A DNA stretch of 64,000 bases, taken from contig JAVHZZ010000009.1 in assembly GCA_036250195.1 (NCBI GenBank), forward strand, positions 96,767,771 through 96,831,770, in the 5' to 3' direction. This document shows, in pieces, positions 1 through 12,623 of this stretch. The notes beneath the pieces were generated by a model. The model was not told where the DNA came from. It ran no database searches and saw nothing but the letters and a program-made list of their open reading frames with translations. The position numbers were made by a program, and so were the translations under genes. The stretch's first letter is position 1. Each line of letters begins with the position of its first letter. The stretch comes from Mixophyes australis (taxonomy: Eukaryota; Chordata; Amphibia; Anura; Limnodynastidae).

Positions 1-2666
1 CTATGAGTGGGGTGACCAGTTGCAGCAGCTCCTGGAAAGTAGGGTCATCCATCCCCAGGAAATTCCTGAAGTCATCAGGATTATTCTCCCATAACTCCTG
101 TAGCAGTGACATATGTGAAAAGAACTCTCCTCATCAACTAGTCCTTGGTCCAACAACTGTGATTTTTGCTTCTCATTTTTCTCCTGTTTATTGTTAGCAG
201 CAGGGTCGCCATGGTGACAAGCAAACAAGCACACAGTTTTCTTTTACAGGGCAGGCTCATTATAAACAAAAAAAACTACTGATTGTACAGTTTTGCCGAG
301 AGTGAGCCGAATGTAAATTACACACAAAGCAAAACAAATTATAGAATGGCGATGATGCTATTTCTTCTTCCTGATGTTTGTTTGTGTGTTTGTGTGCAGT
401 GAGGTTCAGTCCATTATTTAAATTAGGTTTACTTATTGCGGCAGTGTAGGCAGATCTGTAGAGTGTGTACAGAGCCACAATCTTTTCAGCAGATGGTTAT
501 GAGAGATGCAGATCTCAGATATGACAGTAAATTGTGTAGGTGTGTTGTCATGAAGCGGCATGCTCATCAGGACTTTCAGTCACTGGTAAAACTATTAAAG
601 AAATTGCATCTGAAGTAAGAGTGCGTAGACGTGTACCCGGCTTAATTCAAACATATCCTAACTGAATAGAAAGGAGGGAAACTCTATTCTGCAGATGACA
701 GTTTCTATTAATGTATTGCATGATCGGCCACGGAAGAAGGAAGTCCCTGTGACCATGTCAGACCTAGAAGTTGATTTAAGCTGTGAACAGCTAGATGTGT
801 TTGACCAAATTTGCTACATATCTGGTTCTTCGTTAATCAGGTTGAATAGATAATTATGACTGTGTATTATCAACTTTTTAGCCCATGTTTTAAGCTGTTA
901 CCAGTTCACTGTAGGGTTTAATACTATAGTTTGACTAACAATGGCAAATCATTTAATAAGCATTTCTTGGAAGAAGAAACTACAGAATATTAGATAAAGA
1001 GAACCCAATAAATTAAATAACACAAAAAAGATATACTTTTTCATTCATTTATTAATAGAGATGATCCAGAATTAGATTTCTTTGTCAGAAAAGTATGTGA
1101 ACCTCTAGTATTATATGTAAAATTAAGGGAATATCAATCAGTCAGGGGTTTCAATCAATGGGATGACAATCACTGTGAGCTTAACCTATTTGCAAAACAT
1201 AAACCTGAGTTACTTCACTACCAAAGAGTGGTCTTTACAATACAGGTTTGTGATCAAATGCCATGACTCAATAAAAATCTAATGTGATGGTTACTAGCCA
1301 GGAGGGGCTTGTTGCCATCGGTTCAGTCCCAGGAGTTTGGATCCTCCCCTACAGGATTAAAAAGGTCAGAGTCTACACATATCTGCAGCTTAGTTTAGTA
1401 TTCAGAAAGCTGATTGAGGATTTGAGTACAGGTCTCAGAGAGAAGCTGTGTTTCCTGCAGGGAAGTAGAGAGGACTAGTTAATGATGAACAAGAGGTCTG
1501 TCCTAGAAGACTATAATCCACCAGACAACTCAGAAAAGAGCTGAAGAGACAGTTCAGTAGAGGCTCCAGTGTGAGGCCTTTGTGTGTCCTGCAACATGTA
1601 GGGAGGTCTGAGACCAAGGACTGGTGTTTTGCAGAAATTTTGTCTTAACTACATCTGTCAGTTTACACAATAAATATTTCCGGTACTAATAATGACTGAG
1701 TGGTGAGATGCCAAAGCTAGGGAATCTGCTATCCCAAACAATAAATGCAATAATAAAACCAAAAATTGCAATGGTCACCACACTCAATCAAAAAGATAAT
1801 GCACTGCAGAGGGTTTTAACGTCTGTCAGTTTACTAAAAAAAAAAAAAGGCGAAATCACTAAACCGCACTTTAGTAAATTTACACCTAAGTTCTTCCTAG
1901 TTGGGAAATGCTTTACACTGAAGTTTGGGAGAGTTTCAGACTATGGGTTTTGTGTATAAGGTGAGTGCTTTTTACATCTAGTTTTCCTATAAATATATGT
2001 GTGTCAATCTGAAGCATATTAGTGATGACGATAACCTTGCTTTACAGAATAACAGGAGGTATATTGGATCCTGTATTTCAACCTGATATGGAAATTGACA
2101 TCATATGAGGAGTAGAAGGCATGCTGTTTATAATTTGTGTGGTAGAACACATCCTAAGGCTGCTCAGCATGCATTTAGCATAACATTTCAGCTGTAGTTG
2201 GCGGTTGGAAGTTGTGCAGCTGGTAAGAGGAATTGAACTGCAATGGAATTGCACTCTAGATTATAGTTATCAGTCTAGCAATATATAGTCTGTAGCTATT
2301 AGTAGTGTTTATCTCTTGCAATAATGTATTGCTGCATGTCATTGCTTATGCAGCACCGTAAAATAGAAAGAACAAGTATCTAGGCAGCGGGGTTCTGTAC
2401 AACAGTCACAAATCAGCTTTACTCAAACATTCTGTTGACTCTGTAATTACTGAAGATACAGGAGGACTCTTATGTCTTGTTTTAGTTCAACTTTATGTTC
2501 AATCCATTAGAAAATGGCATTCAACTTTTGTTGTTTGCACTGTAAAAGATTTTCAGTGCATGATGGAGGTTTTTAAAGCACAAACACTGGCTCAAAACCA
2601 ATGCACAGCTCATATTAAAAGCATAATGTTGAGTATTTCAATCTCCCATTTAGTATTGGACCAGAG
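1..2666. other. No gene recognised; scattered repeat-like DNA
   Basis: No reading frame here resembles a known protein and all are short. A stretch around 1060-1240 (phrase AAGTATGTGAACCTCTAG, later TCAATCAATGGGATGACAATC) reads like a fragment of a dispersed DNA transposon, but no ends can be fixed. From about 1283 (TGTGATGG) to about 1700 there is an LTR-like layout: an A/T-rich TATA-like site near 1355 and AATAAA near 1671. No matching second end or target duplication was found, so this is only a possibility. Confidence 0.4.
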
Positions 2667-3330
2667 CTGGATTAAGGCTCTGGAGGGCATGGGGCTTAAG
2701 ACAGGGAGGCCCCTATGTTCTAATATGGCTGTCATTTTTGACAAATACACAGGCAATACTGCGCACACTACTGTTAGGGGCACTCAGCTCTCCCTTCACA
2801 AGCAGGGCAATGGAAAATGGGACATACCTTTCAACTGTGTTTGCAGTCGGGCCAAATCCTGACTAAGCAGGAGAGTCACCCAAAATCGGTACTTCCCCAC
2901 TAGATTCAGGACAGATGGCTGACTGACCTGTTCTCTACTACCTGTTCCAGTAGCCCTGTGGCTGCTGGTGTTTTTAGCTCAGTTGCTGCTTGTTTGGATC
3001 CTGGAATGTTGGGGGAACTATCTGGAAAAAAGACAGGTGCATAAAATTTAGAAAAACGTCAACCAGCACCGACATTAAATTAATAGCACCCACATTTAAT
3101 AATTAAGCCTATGTCCCTGCAACTAGCCCTAACATTAAATTTAATAAAATAAATAGTATTCAGATTTGATAAATAGACCTTTTTCCTTGCAACCAACCCT
3201 GACTTTGACCTAATAGCATACATACACATTTAATAAATAAACCTTTCCTTCCCCAAACAGCCCCAGCAATAAACTAATAACATTTACATTTAGTAACTAT
3301 AACTATTTCTCATAACCACCCCATCCTAAG
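2667..3330. repeat. Possible hAT-type remnant with degenerate ~70-bp tandem repeat
   Basis: The segment opens with CAGAGCTGGATTAAGGC, which resembles the CAG-type terminus of many non-autonomous vertebrate hAT elements. No matching right end or 8-bp duplication was found. From about 3050 to 3330 an A/T-rich motif (ACATTAAATTAATAGCA, then a CCCTGCAACTAGCCC-like stretch) recurs about every 70 bp in roughly four diverged copies. The tandem pattern is visible; the hAT assignment is inference. Confidence 0.3.
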
Positions 3331-5849
3331 TCTACTCCGCATGCATATAGTATTACACTTTTAGCATATACTATTGTTGATATTTACAGAGCTCTATAAT
3401 GCCTGTGTGACATAGTGCCTGCAAGTTGTCTCTATGGGTTAGGTACTAAATTTCGTGATCAGGATGTTGGGGTAAGTAGTGTCGGTGTTATGGTAGTCAT
3501 AGAAATGACTACTACCGATCTCTATAGTTAAAAGGGAACTCCACAAATTACTAGAATAATAGCCATATTTTAAAGTGTCTAATATACCTATTTGTGTGTT
3601 GGTGAATTCAGCTGACATTTATCAAGTGAGTTTGAATAGATATTAGTCAGAGCCTTCCCTTTAATATAATAGCACCTTCACATTTCAGTACAATAAAATG
3701 CTAGTAGAACTTGGCTGGCAGCCAAAACTATTGTTACATTTTAACATTGTTGGAACAATATTGCAGTTCTCAGAGAAACAGGTAACCCTACAGCCACATG
3801 CACATAGGAGTTAAAATCTTGTGTTTTTAAAGCTCACAAACAAATCTGTTCTGCATTGTTTTGTCCATTTACTATATAAAAAAATATTATAAATAGGTTT
3901 TGCTCTCAATTTAAAAATACATTAATATATGTGACTCAATGTGGCAGCTCTCCCTCTTTAGAGTTAGGAAAATTAGCTGAAGCATCTTCAAAGTGGGGGA
4001 TGTATTGCGCTATATTTGCAAATGTAGGTATCTAAGACCTTTTAGGACTATTTTAGAAGCAGTCTTATTTTGTCTTCTTTTCAGGGTAACAGTTGAATTG
4101 CGGGACACTGTTCCTAAAGCTACCTCTCTGTTTTATTCACAGACTCCAGTTTCAACGACCATAAATCATTGTTCTTTACAATTTTGGAATAGATGTGTAG
4201 ATAAAACAGTAAGTATGGATTCAGGGATGTTTTGCAGTTTTGTTTAATTGTTGACCTTTTGCTAAATATTTTCTTTTTCAGAACCTTGGGAAAAATCGAA
4301 GAGGATTCTGACTGTAAGAGGAGACAGTAATCCCGCTGGGTAACAGGACCTGCAACAAGGCGAAGCTGCAAGTCAGGATTCCATTGCCTACCTTAGGTCG
4401 CACCTCAACTGCTGATGAAGGCCACACTTTTTAAAGCCTTCCTCAAACCAACAAATGTAGACCTTGTTGCTCATTCCTCTGACATCACGAAAATCTTGAG
4501 AGCCACGTAGGTCCAGTTGAAGGCATACCAACAAAATGTGTAATTTTTTCATGGTGGAAAATGATGAAGTTCTGCAATTCTGAAAAACTATTATAAATTA
4601 TTTGAGGAAACTGCCACCTAAATGCATAACAATTTCATTGTGATAATCATTCATTTCAGGTGATAATTCAGGGAATTAGCCCACTCTACATGACTCCACA
4701 TACCTACCAGTTGTATCTACTGAACCACATATTCTCAAACCATTTCCATATCCTCATCCAGAGTCGAGATTGTCCAGTTGATTTGGAGATTCTGAAATTT
4801 GTCCAAATTTTGGTAAATCGTATAATCAATTTGCAAATTGATCCATATTTGCCCAAAATTTGTCACATAACTTAAACCCCTTGGAGAATCAGACCAATTA
4901 CAGTAAAAGAAATGTAAACATGTTATTATTTGTGGTTGTACTTGAGATATGAGGTGTTCAAATACCCACGTAATACACTGCTTGATGTCTCAACTGGTGG
5001 TTTTTTTTATATGCATTTGTCACTAGTCCCCCTGTCCATCTGCTCTAATTGAAAACCCTAATGGAATGGGAAGCAAATATTAAGTTTACTGTATTGACTG
5101 TCATTTACTTTACAAAGAATGATGATTTGTGTGGAAAACATTGCTTAATTCAAACATATAAATCTGTGCTAGCGATTCTGGTAACATAGTTTCACATAAT
5201 AAAATGACATTAGACAAGCTATTTTCAGAAACTGCATGTATCAAATGGTGATGACGAAGAGGATGCAGCCATGCAAATAAATGCAGCTGTCACTCAGAGG
5301 GAACATGATAAGCATAAAAAAATTGCCTGCCCCACCAACTAAACCTGAGAATCTGGGACGGAAGATGCATTGTGTGTGGCCAACAACAAGGTAAGGCGTC
5401 CCGGCTGCCTAGCAACAACCAGGACAGGGAGGTATAGAGAGACATCCCGAGTAGCTGACATTAGTCATGTATGATGTATGTGCACAAAGGGACAATCAAG
5501 GTCACCAGGGAACGTCAGCGCTGATCCAGCACATGGAAAGCCATCGTACTCTTCTTTTGAAGAAACATGCAAGACCTGAAAAACTACATGGCAGTTCCAA
5601 AAATAAAAATTAACATGCCAATTGCACATCCAGCATTGTAGTCCTTCCTGATGGTGCTAAGAGTACCTGATGACGATTAGTAAGGGCTAAATGTAAGTTC
5701 TCAGTCTTCATCACTTAATGATTGCATTAATTCCTTGGTAATACCAGCCATGACCATTGCTGGATTATTCTACCTGTTGTTCCCACAAAGATCACGTGTG
5801 TAGGAGTGAGTTAAAGTTAGTTGGAATGTGAAAGCAGAAATTTAAAATA
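3331..5849. other. No gene recognised
   Basis: AT-rich DNA with only short open frames (84 codons or fewer) that show no familiar motif. No terminal repeats, tandem arrays or RNA gene signatures were noticed. Confidence 0.5.
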
Positions 5850-6177
5850 TCATCATCATCACCATTTATTTATATATCACCACTAATTCCGCAGCGCTGT
5901 ACAGAGAACTCACGCACATCAGTCCCTACCCCATTGGAGCTTACAGTCTACATTCCCTAACACATACACACACAGACTAGGGTCAATTTTGTTAGCAGCC
6001 AATTAACCTACCATATGTTTTTGGAGTGTGGGAGGAAACCAGAGCACTCGGAGAAAACCCACGGAAACACGGGGAGAACATACAAACGCCACACATATAA
6101 GGCCATGGTTGGGAATTGAACTTATGACCCCAGTGCTGTAAGGCAGAAATGCTAACCACTTAGCCACCGTGCTGCCC
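5850..6177 (-). mobile_element. tRNA-derived SINE, near full length
   Basis: Read on the minus strand, the unit begins GGGCAGCACGGTGGCTAAGT, an A-box-like start, followed some 40 bases later by a B-box-like stretch. It continues with a conserved body (GTATGTTCTCCCCGTGTTTC-like, then TTTCCTCC and GGTTAATTGGCTGC) and ends in a TTATATAAATAAATGGTGATGATG-type tail. The same family recurs at 33529, 57070/59287 and as 3' scraps at 7728 and 34717. It would be transcribed by RNA polymerase III and moved by a partner LINE; the family name is not certain to me. Confidence 0.75.
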
Positions 6178-7320
6178 ATAAATATATATTTAACCCCAAT
6201 TCACACATCTACACTCCACAACACCACTGCACAACATTAATCCATGATGTTCGAGGACCTGGGGATAAAGTCCCAAGAGCCTACCCAGAGTCTTCTGACA
6301 TATACATTTAAGCTACAGTATTATAGTGAATCACCATTTAATTAAATTGGATACAAAAAGTATTAGAAGTCATAGGAAGTTCCATGACCTCTATAAACAC
6401 ACCCCTTAAAACAGGTTTCTTATAGACAGCATTGACACAAAATGCCACTATGTAAATGACATGAGCCATCATTTTGGACTCCTGGATAGAGGCAGCTTAT
6501 TTGTATAGTTATCTTACACATTTATTATACAAACTTATTAAAAGAAAGTACTGTTTTAAAAAAAATTACTTACAAATTTGTCATTTCTTTGGAGCTCAAG
6601 TCATTTCTGTATTTTTATACTTATATAGCAAGTATGAGAATACCATTTAACAGTCTTACCCGTTCCCTTTGTAAAATCCCCCTATTGTTATTTTACCATT
6701 CATCAATCCATTTGTGCAATTCAAGCCAAAAATGAAAAATCTATTTGGATTTCTTCTTAAACTCTGAGATTTTTAAGGAATAAAGTGAATGTGCTCGTGT
6801 CTATGCAGAAAATGTGGAGATAGAAGGAGGTCTTTAGTTCAAATATCTAACATTTGTTTTGCATGAATTAACGAGACAATATTCACAAGCACACATTTGA
6901 CTAAAGCACATACTAAGCAAACAAGCAGCTTTCGTAAGCCCATTTAAGCGTATAATCAAATGATCTCATATTATCCACCTTATGTTAATTTAAAACTCAT
7001 TTTAAACAATATTATGAAGTTACTATAAAATCCAACACAGATAATGTTTTTTAAGCCTTGTCTTAAGGTGTGTTATAGATTATACATGGAGGATCAATTA
7101 AAGTAGATGTTTAAAGTGGTAGATTCATTTATCTTGTAAGCAAAGATTTATGTATATAAGTTAAAGTAATATTTTGTAACCAGTTTATGTCTACCTGCAG
7201 CATATCTACGTTGGTGCATGACTCTTGAGTCAATGTAGATGGCAGCAACAGCAACATGCTTAGGCTGAGTGTGAGTGAGCTTGGACAGGTTCTATTCAGT
7301 TCCTGACCTCTTCGGTTCCA
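6178..7320. other. No gene recognised
   Basis: AT-rich sequence with no open frame over 60 codons, no tandem array and no element ends that I could see. Confidence 0.5.
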
Positions 7321-7525
7321 CCAGCCAACTCCTCCCCCACTATTTCTGACTAACCATCCCCTCTGCCAGCTCCTCCCCTACAATCACTGGTTATCGCTCC
7401 TCCATTGGCTGTTCGTCTTCCTCCCCCAACTCCTACTCCACTATCACTGGTTACCGCTCCTTCAATGGCTGTTTGTCCTCCTCCACCAGATCCTCCTCTT
7501 TAAGCACCGGCTCTTCCTCCTCCAA
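7321..7525. repeat. C/T-rich tandem repeat, ~60-bp unit
   Basis: Copies start near 7321, 7366, 7426 and 7486, each built on CCAACTCCTCC...CACTATCACTGGTTACCGCTCC...GGCTGTT. The last two spacings are 60 bp and the first is shortened to 45 bp. The copies are diverged, so the array is old. Confidence 0.6.
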
Positions 7526-7727
7526 CATTGACCTAAGTCACGCTGACGTGAAATTGAAGTGTCTTCGGAATCACTGCCTGTCAGTATGCCGCTTGCATCA
7601 GAAATCTGGAACTTCGCTTTTCAAGTAAGTCTCTTTTAATTGTATTATTTTTTGTGAGAATTCGTTTTTTTTTTGTAGGAGTAAAGGCTGTCAGAATTGT
7701 CATTATCGCCAATACGATTACCACCGG

Positions 7728-7795
7728 ATGTGAGTCAGTTCTCTGTACAGCTCTGTGGAATTAGGGGCACTAAATAAATGATGATGATGATGCTC
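7728..7795 (+). mobile_element. SINE 3' fragment
   Basis: The phrase GTTCTCTGTACAGCTCTGTGG, then a CTAAATAAATGATGATGATG tail, matches the 3' end of the SINE at 33529-33863. Only the tail region is present, as expected for a 5'-truncated copy. Confidence 0.65.
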
Positions 7796-7810
7796 CAGAA
7801 CAGTCTAGAC

Positions 7811-8631
7811 CCCAGGTTCCCAAACTGTGCGCCGTGGCTCCCAGGGGTGCAGCGGCGCTGTCACAGGGGGGCCGTGGACAGGAAGAGGAAAATGAAAAAC
7901 AAACAAAAAAAACCTTACCAGTCCGGCGGCGCCCGGGACCCAGCATCCTTCTCCCTCCTCGCTTCGTCAGGCCCGACATTCAGTGAGAAGTGAAAATGGA
8001 GGAGGATAATAGATCCCGGGCGCCGCCAGGTTGGTAAGTTGTTTTTTTTTGTGGGTTTTTTTCTTCTCTTCCTGGCCATGGCGGGATGCAGAGGGGGCAC
8101 AGCGAAGATGCAGAGGGGGCAGAGAGGGCAGAGCAAGGATGCAGAGGGGGCAGAGCGAGGATGCAGAGGGGGCAGAGCGATGGGGCAGAGGAGGCACAGC
8201 GAGGATGCAGAGGGAGCAGAGCGACGATGCAGAGGGGGCAGAGCGAAGATGCAGAGGGGGCACAGAGTTTGTGTATGCAGAGGGGGCACAGAGTGTGTAG
8301 ATGCAGAGGGGGCACAAAATGTGTGGATGCAGATGGGGCACAGTGTGTGTGGAGATGATGCAGGGGCACAGAGTGACTTAGCTGTACATTATTCTTTGAC
8401 AGAAATATAATTGAAAAAACTCTATAAAAATATTATTTTTCCTTGGATTTATGTGTATCTTTTTGCATACAGCTAAATAAGTATTTCTGTCCTGACCTAA
8501 ATACTTATTACGTTTTTTGACCCAGCTACTTATAAAATGGGACTGCTTGGTAATTATTTTGGAGGGGTGCCTTGAAAAAATTATGGAGACTCTTAAGGGT
8601 GCCACTAACTGCAAAAGTTTGGGAACCACTG
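7811..8631. mobile_element. Non-autonomous hAT element (CAGTGGTTCCCAAAC type)
   Basis: The right end read inward is CAGTGGTTCCCAAACTTTTG and the left end is CCCAGGTTCCCAAACTGTG, a short imperfect inverted repeat of the type known from hAT/Charlie-like elements. The flanks are GTCTAGAC (7803-7810) and GTTTAGAC (8632-8639), an 8-bp target duplication with one mismatch. The 821-bp element has no transposase. It holds a second inverted repeat (about 7914-7940 against 8011-8037, core GGCGGCGCCCGGGA) and a 21-bp minisatellite. It inserted just beyond a SINE tail. Confidence 0.8.
8086..8360 (+). repeat. Minisatellite, ~21-bp unit, inside the hAT element
   Basis: The unit GATGCAGAGGGGGCAGAGCGA and close variants repeat about a dozen times. 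Because 21 is divisible by three, several frames stay open on both strands and give false open frames of about 90-130 codons. Confidence 0.85.
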
Positions 8632-8639
8632 GTTTAGAC

Positions 8640-10224
8640 AATGAAATCTACGTTTTCGGAACCCAAATGTACACTATATAAGACCAGTATGGTGGGGTCA
8701 TAAACAAAATTGTATGCCAATTCTTACTCTGGAGGGTACGGACTGTAATGCAATGAGATTAAGCATATGCATGGTGACATCTCATAATTCTCAAAGCTGA
8801 CTTTATTAGCTTTTGTAAGCATCACACAGATTGAAGAATTTAGAGTTATGATAAAATACAGCAAGTTTTGAGATATTTGCACCTGTTAACATGTTTTGCT
8901 GAAAGATGAAAATATCTAACTAGCATCTTCATTATTTATGTATTTTTGGGGGTATGTTTGTATCTAACTGAACTGCAAATAAAAGTGTACAAATATATGA
9001 CCCCAGGATTTATGTGCAGAATGCCAAACCACTCATTAGTTAAATATTAATCTTGGCTTTTGATTGGCCAAATTAGCTCCTAACTTGACATAAACTCTAA
9101 GCTGCATAATATTCACAGCAGTTGTAGCATTAAGTACATACATTACAATCAGATAAATTATTGTGATGAAATATTTTCAGTATATGAATCACCAATATGT
9201 ATAAAAAAATACCAACATAGTAAATGGTTGCAGGAATGGATAATGGATATACTTGATAAAATGGGAGAGGTATCTGGTACAAGGTCGAGGGCACACTTGT
9301 AAGGGTGAAATAAATAAAAGAAAAATGAGTAGGAGAAACTGAGAAAGTTTCAATAGATGACACAGGAAGACAGGTATAGGCAGGAACAAAATCACAAAGA
9401 AGGGTAATAGGATTTTTTTTTTAATGGAATAGAACATCTTTGTATGTCACTCCCATCAATATCACAAAGGACTAATGATTTTGCCAAGGCTACTGTGGGG
9501 ATTCCAAGTTTTGAATGAGGCTGCATTCTCAAAAGAAACATACACCGTTAAACGGAGTTTAAATTTTACAGAGGTTTCATAAGTGCTGACCTGCCCTTGG
9601 TCAGGAGAAAGCTACAAGTGCAAATAATGGTGAACATAGACAAAATACAGCAATTAAGGTAATCAGATTCTGTGGCTGAGCTGAAATGTCTGTGGTCCAA
9701 ACCCCTGGTCAGGTACCATACACAATTTAGCGGTGTTTTTTCATATTAAACTTTACATACGATTTCAAAGATAAAATTTTACTTTAAAATCAATGTAAAT
9801 TTGATATTTTCTTTCTTAAGATATGTTCTTATATATATTTTAATTTAAAAAATGACATTGTAAAAAACTATTTAAAATAATTTAAGCATCTGTACACCAC
9901 CTATAAGTGAATTTCCCACATTGTGTTTGGTGAATCAATTTGAAACCTTCATATCAGGCAGAAATGAATTACAAATATTGCTGAACTGTTAGGGTCATCA
10001 TTGAAATGGTTCATTCTTTTTCTCACTTAAAACATCCATATTTTATTATTATTATTGTTATAAATATAAAAAATAAACAACAATGGCGCTAGGTGACTAA
10101 TACCATGTGATTAGTGTAATAACCAACCATATTGTAGCATACAGTAGGCTGCCTCTTGCCCTTAGGCATCTGTTTGCAAGTGCAAACCTAAAATACAAAA
10201 CAAAAAACAGAAGCGCCACACATA
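8640..10224. other. No gene recognised
   Basis: Very AT-rich sequence. Open frames are at most 82 codons and have no recognisable motif. No element boundaries were seen. Confidence 0.5.
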
Positions 10225-10401
10225 GGGGTATATTCAGTTATCCACAGAGTGTCCCCAGAACGGTCGCAAAGGCACTCCGCAGCGATATAACATTGCAGAT
10301 TTCTCTTCGCCAATAGGGGTGCGAAGAGAAATCCGCAACGTTCAGTTACCATAGTGCTATAAAACATGTGCAGCCACATCATGGCTATTTGAATATACCC
10401 C
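10225..10401. mobile_element. Palindromic MITE (GGGGTATATTCA ends)
   Basis: The ends GGGGTATATTCAG and, reversed, GGGGTATATTCAAA form a terminal inverted repeat. The two arms fold toward a central CTTCGCCAATAGGGGTGCGAAG hairpin. ATA lies directly outside both ends, which would be a 3-bp target duplication. No coding sequence; a non-autonomous DNA transposon, superfamily uncertain. Confidence 0.7.
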
Positions 10402-10633
10402 ATACTGTTTTACAACTTAATACCAATAGCGATATAAAAGAGATAGGCAACTGCGTACCAAAAAACAAACTCTTAATGGCCTATTTGATGCATGAACAGA
10501 AGGACCCTTCCTCTTCAATTTTCCATGTTATGAGGATGCATCCAAGTTAGGACTTAGAACTCCAGAAGGAGTAATATAGTGTAAAATGTTCTTTTTAGAT
10601 ATTCAGATAAATAGAGACTTATAAGTATATGCG

Positions 10634-11158
10634 TGTCACGAAGTGGCCACTAGCTGGTATTTGCGCTGCCGAGCAGGGAAGCCCAGAGTCTAGCGCACCC
10701 CCGGTATCCGCCAGGGACCCTCGCAAGGGAGTTTGGGATTCACTACAAGAGCACCAGCGTAGCGACAGGAGTGACATACGTAATTGAACAATCTGGGTCA
10801 GAAGCAGCCAGGCAGAGAAGTACACAGGGATAATCTGTAAAATAGTCAGAGCAAGCCAAAATGTCAGTAACCGGAACAGAAAAGGAGCAGAAAAGGTACC
10901 AAATCACAATCCAAAGGGGGAGTCAAAGGTACTAGCCGAGTCAGAACCAGTTTCAGATGCAGGATACAGGAGAACAGAAGTGCTGGAGCAGGTATGTGAG
11001 CCAATACTCTGGCACCCTAGTGCAGCATAGTGAGCCCTGATTGGGTGAGGTGATTTCGGCGGTCAGGCACGCTGACCGCCAACAGGTCAGAGAGGCGTCC
11101 TGTTGCCTAGCCGTCTCCTGCACTTAGTGTCAGTGCAGAGACGGCGCCTGATAATACA
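10634..11158 (-). mobile_element. Probable solo LTR of a Gypsy-type element
   Basis: Read on the minus strand it runs from TGTATTATCAGGCGCC to CACTTCGTGACA, giving TG...CA ends. The TGTCACG/CGTGACA terminus resembles frog Gypsy LTRs. No target duplication is visible and there is no gag/pol next to it, so a solo LTR or remnant is the best reading. Confidence 0.45.
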
Positions 11159-12620
11159 TACCATATCAAACTTTCTTAAGAACATATAATCAAATCAATA
11201 AGACTGCCAATAAAAATTACAAAAGCTTTAATACTCATAAAAAGGCACAATCATGACAGGAGGCATGATTGACTTATAAGGTATGGGACAATCACTATTT
11301 ATTTATTAACTTATGGGGCAAAATGTATTTTTCATTATATAAAGGTGACACTGTTATTGTATTATATTATGGGGAAAATATGAATATATAATTATATTAA
11401 CTGAGCAATAATATTTGATAATGAGAGATATAATTACTTATGATGCACACATGGAATATATAATACAATAATATTGCCCTCTTAATATAATGAATAGCGA
11501 TGAATGGAAGTTTAACAGTTTTGCTATGTATATAATATTTTCTATTATAAAAAAAATATCTAATATTTTGAGCCTAAGCTATCCAACATGCAGGGGGTTA
11601 AAAAGCCTGCTCAAACTCATATATTTGGCAACATTTACCTCAGCCTCCAGAGAACAAGCATTTGTGGCATTTCACAAATCACCCTGAGCGGAAAAAAAAT
11701 CTATACTAAAAAAAGTACAAAGGTGCCCTTTGCATTACTTTGATTGTATCTGAGTGTGTTTGATTTTACCATTCTGAAGAATACATGGAGAAATAATGCA
11801 TCTTATTCCCAATCAGTTTTTTTTTTCTTCTAAACAAAATTCATTAAAAGTGCTAAGCGAGAAACATAATGAGGTACCCAACTCTTGCCAAGTCAATTTA
11901 ATTACTTTTTGATCCCAACAGCCACACATTTCAATTCTTCCTTAGCATAATTAAGCTAGTGACAATGAGGATGGTATTCTAAGGCAAGGTAATGAGATGA
12001 TGTGTGCCCTGGATTCAGTCTGCAAGGGAATGCTTATTAAATATTTATTGTATGCGTAGCCTATTTGGAAGAAGAAAAACTGGAAGATAAAATTCAGTTT
12101 AAACAGTGCTCAAAATGTCATTGTTAAAATAGAATCAATTATTTTTTTATGATTAGTACGGCTGCAGGTTCTCAAAAAATAATAAGAAATATATTCCCGT
12201 TTTCTGAAGCTAAGCACTGGTTTTGGTTGAAGACTGTAAATACACTTAAAGTGGAAGTAAATTGACAGTAATAAAATGACCTTTATTTCAGATAAACTGG
12301 AAAGGTAATAAGTGTCAATACCCAAAGTTGTCAATATCCCTATTCATTAGCATGTCCCATGGGTTGATAATGGTTCAAGAAGGCACTGCGTCCCTCTTTG
12401 TCAAAATGTACCGGTCTTTATGTCAGGTACACAAGGTCTCGCTACTATTCAGTGAATCTAAGAGTACCTATCACTGAAGTTACTCTTAAGTCTGCAGTCG
12501 ATTTATTACTAATAAAATATAGGGGGGATTTAGGTGAGTCTCTGATGGCTCCTAAAGGTATTTCCTGGATAAAAAAAATATTGAAAAAGTAAAAAAAAAT
12601 CCAAAGTGCTTTTTTCTCAC
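11159..12620. other. No gene recognised
   Basis: AT-rich sequence with short open frames only and no repeat structure beyond simple A or T runs. Confidence 0.5.
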
Positions 12621-12623
12621 TAA

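Noticed and set aside
2560..2862. 100-codon plus-strand frame
   Set aside because: No recognisable motif, and it crosses a possible hAT terminus at 2667, so it is unlikely to be a gene.
7915..8410. Several overlapping 90-130-codon frames on both strands
   Set aside because: All run through the 21-bp minisatellite in the hAT derivative; openness in many frames at once is the signature of a repeat, not of coding.
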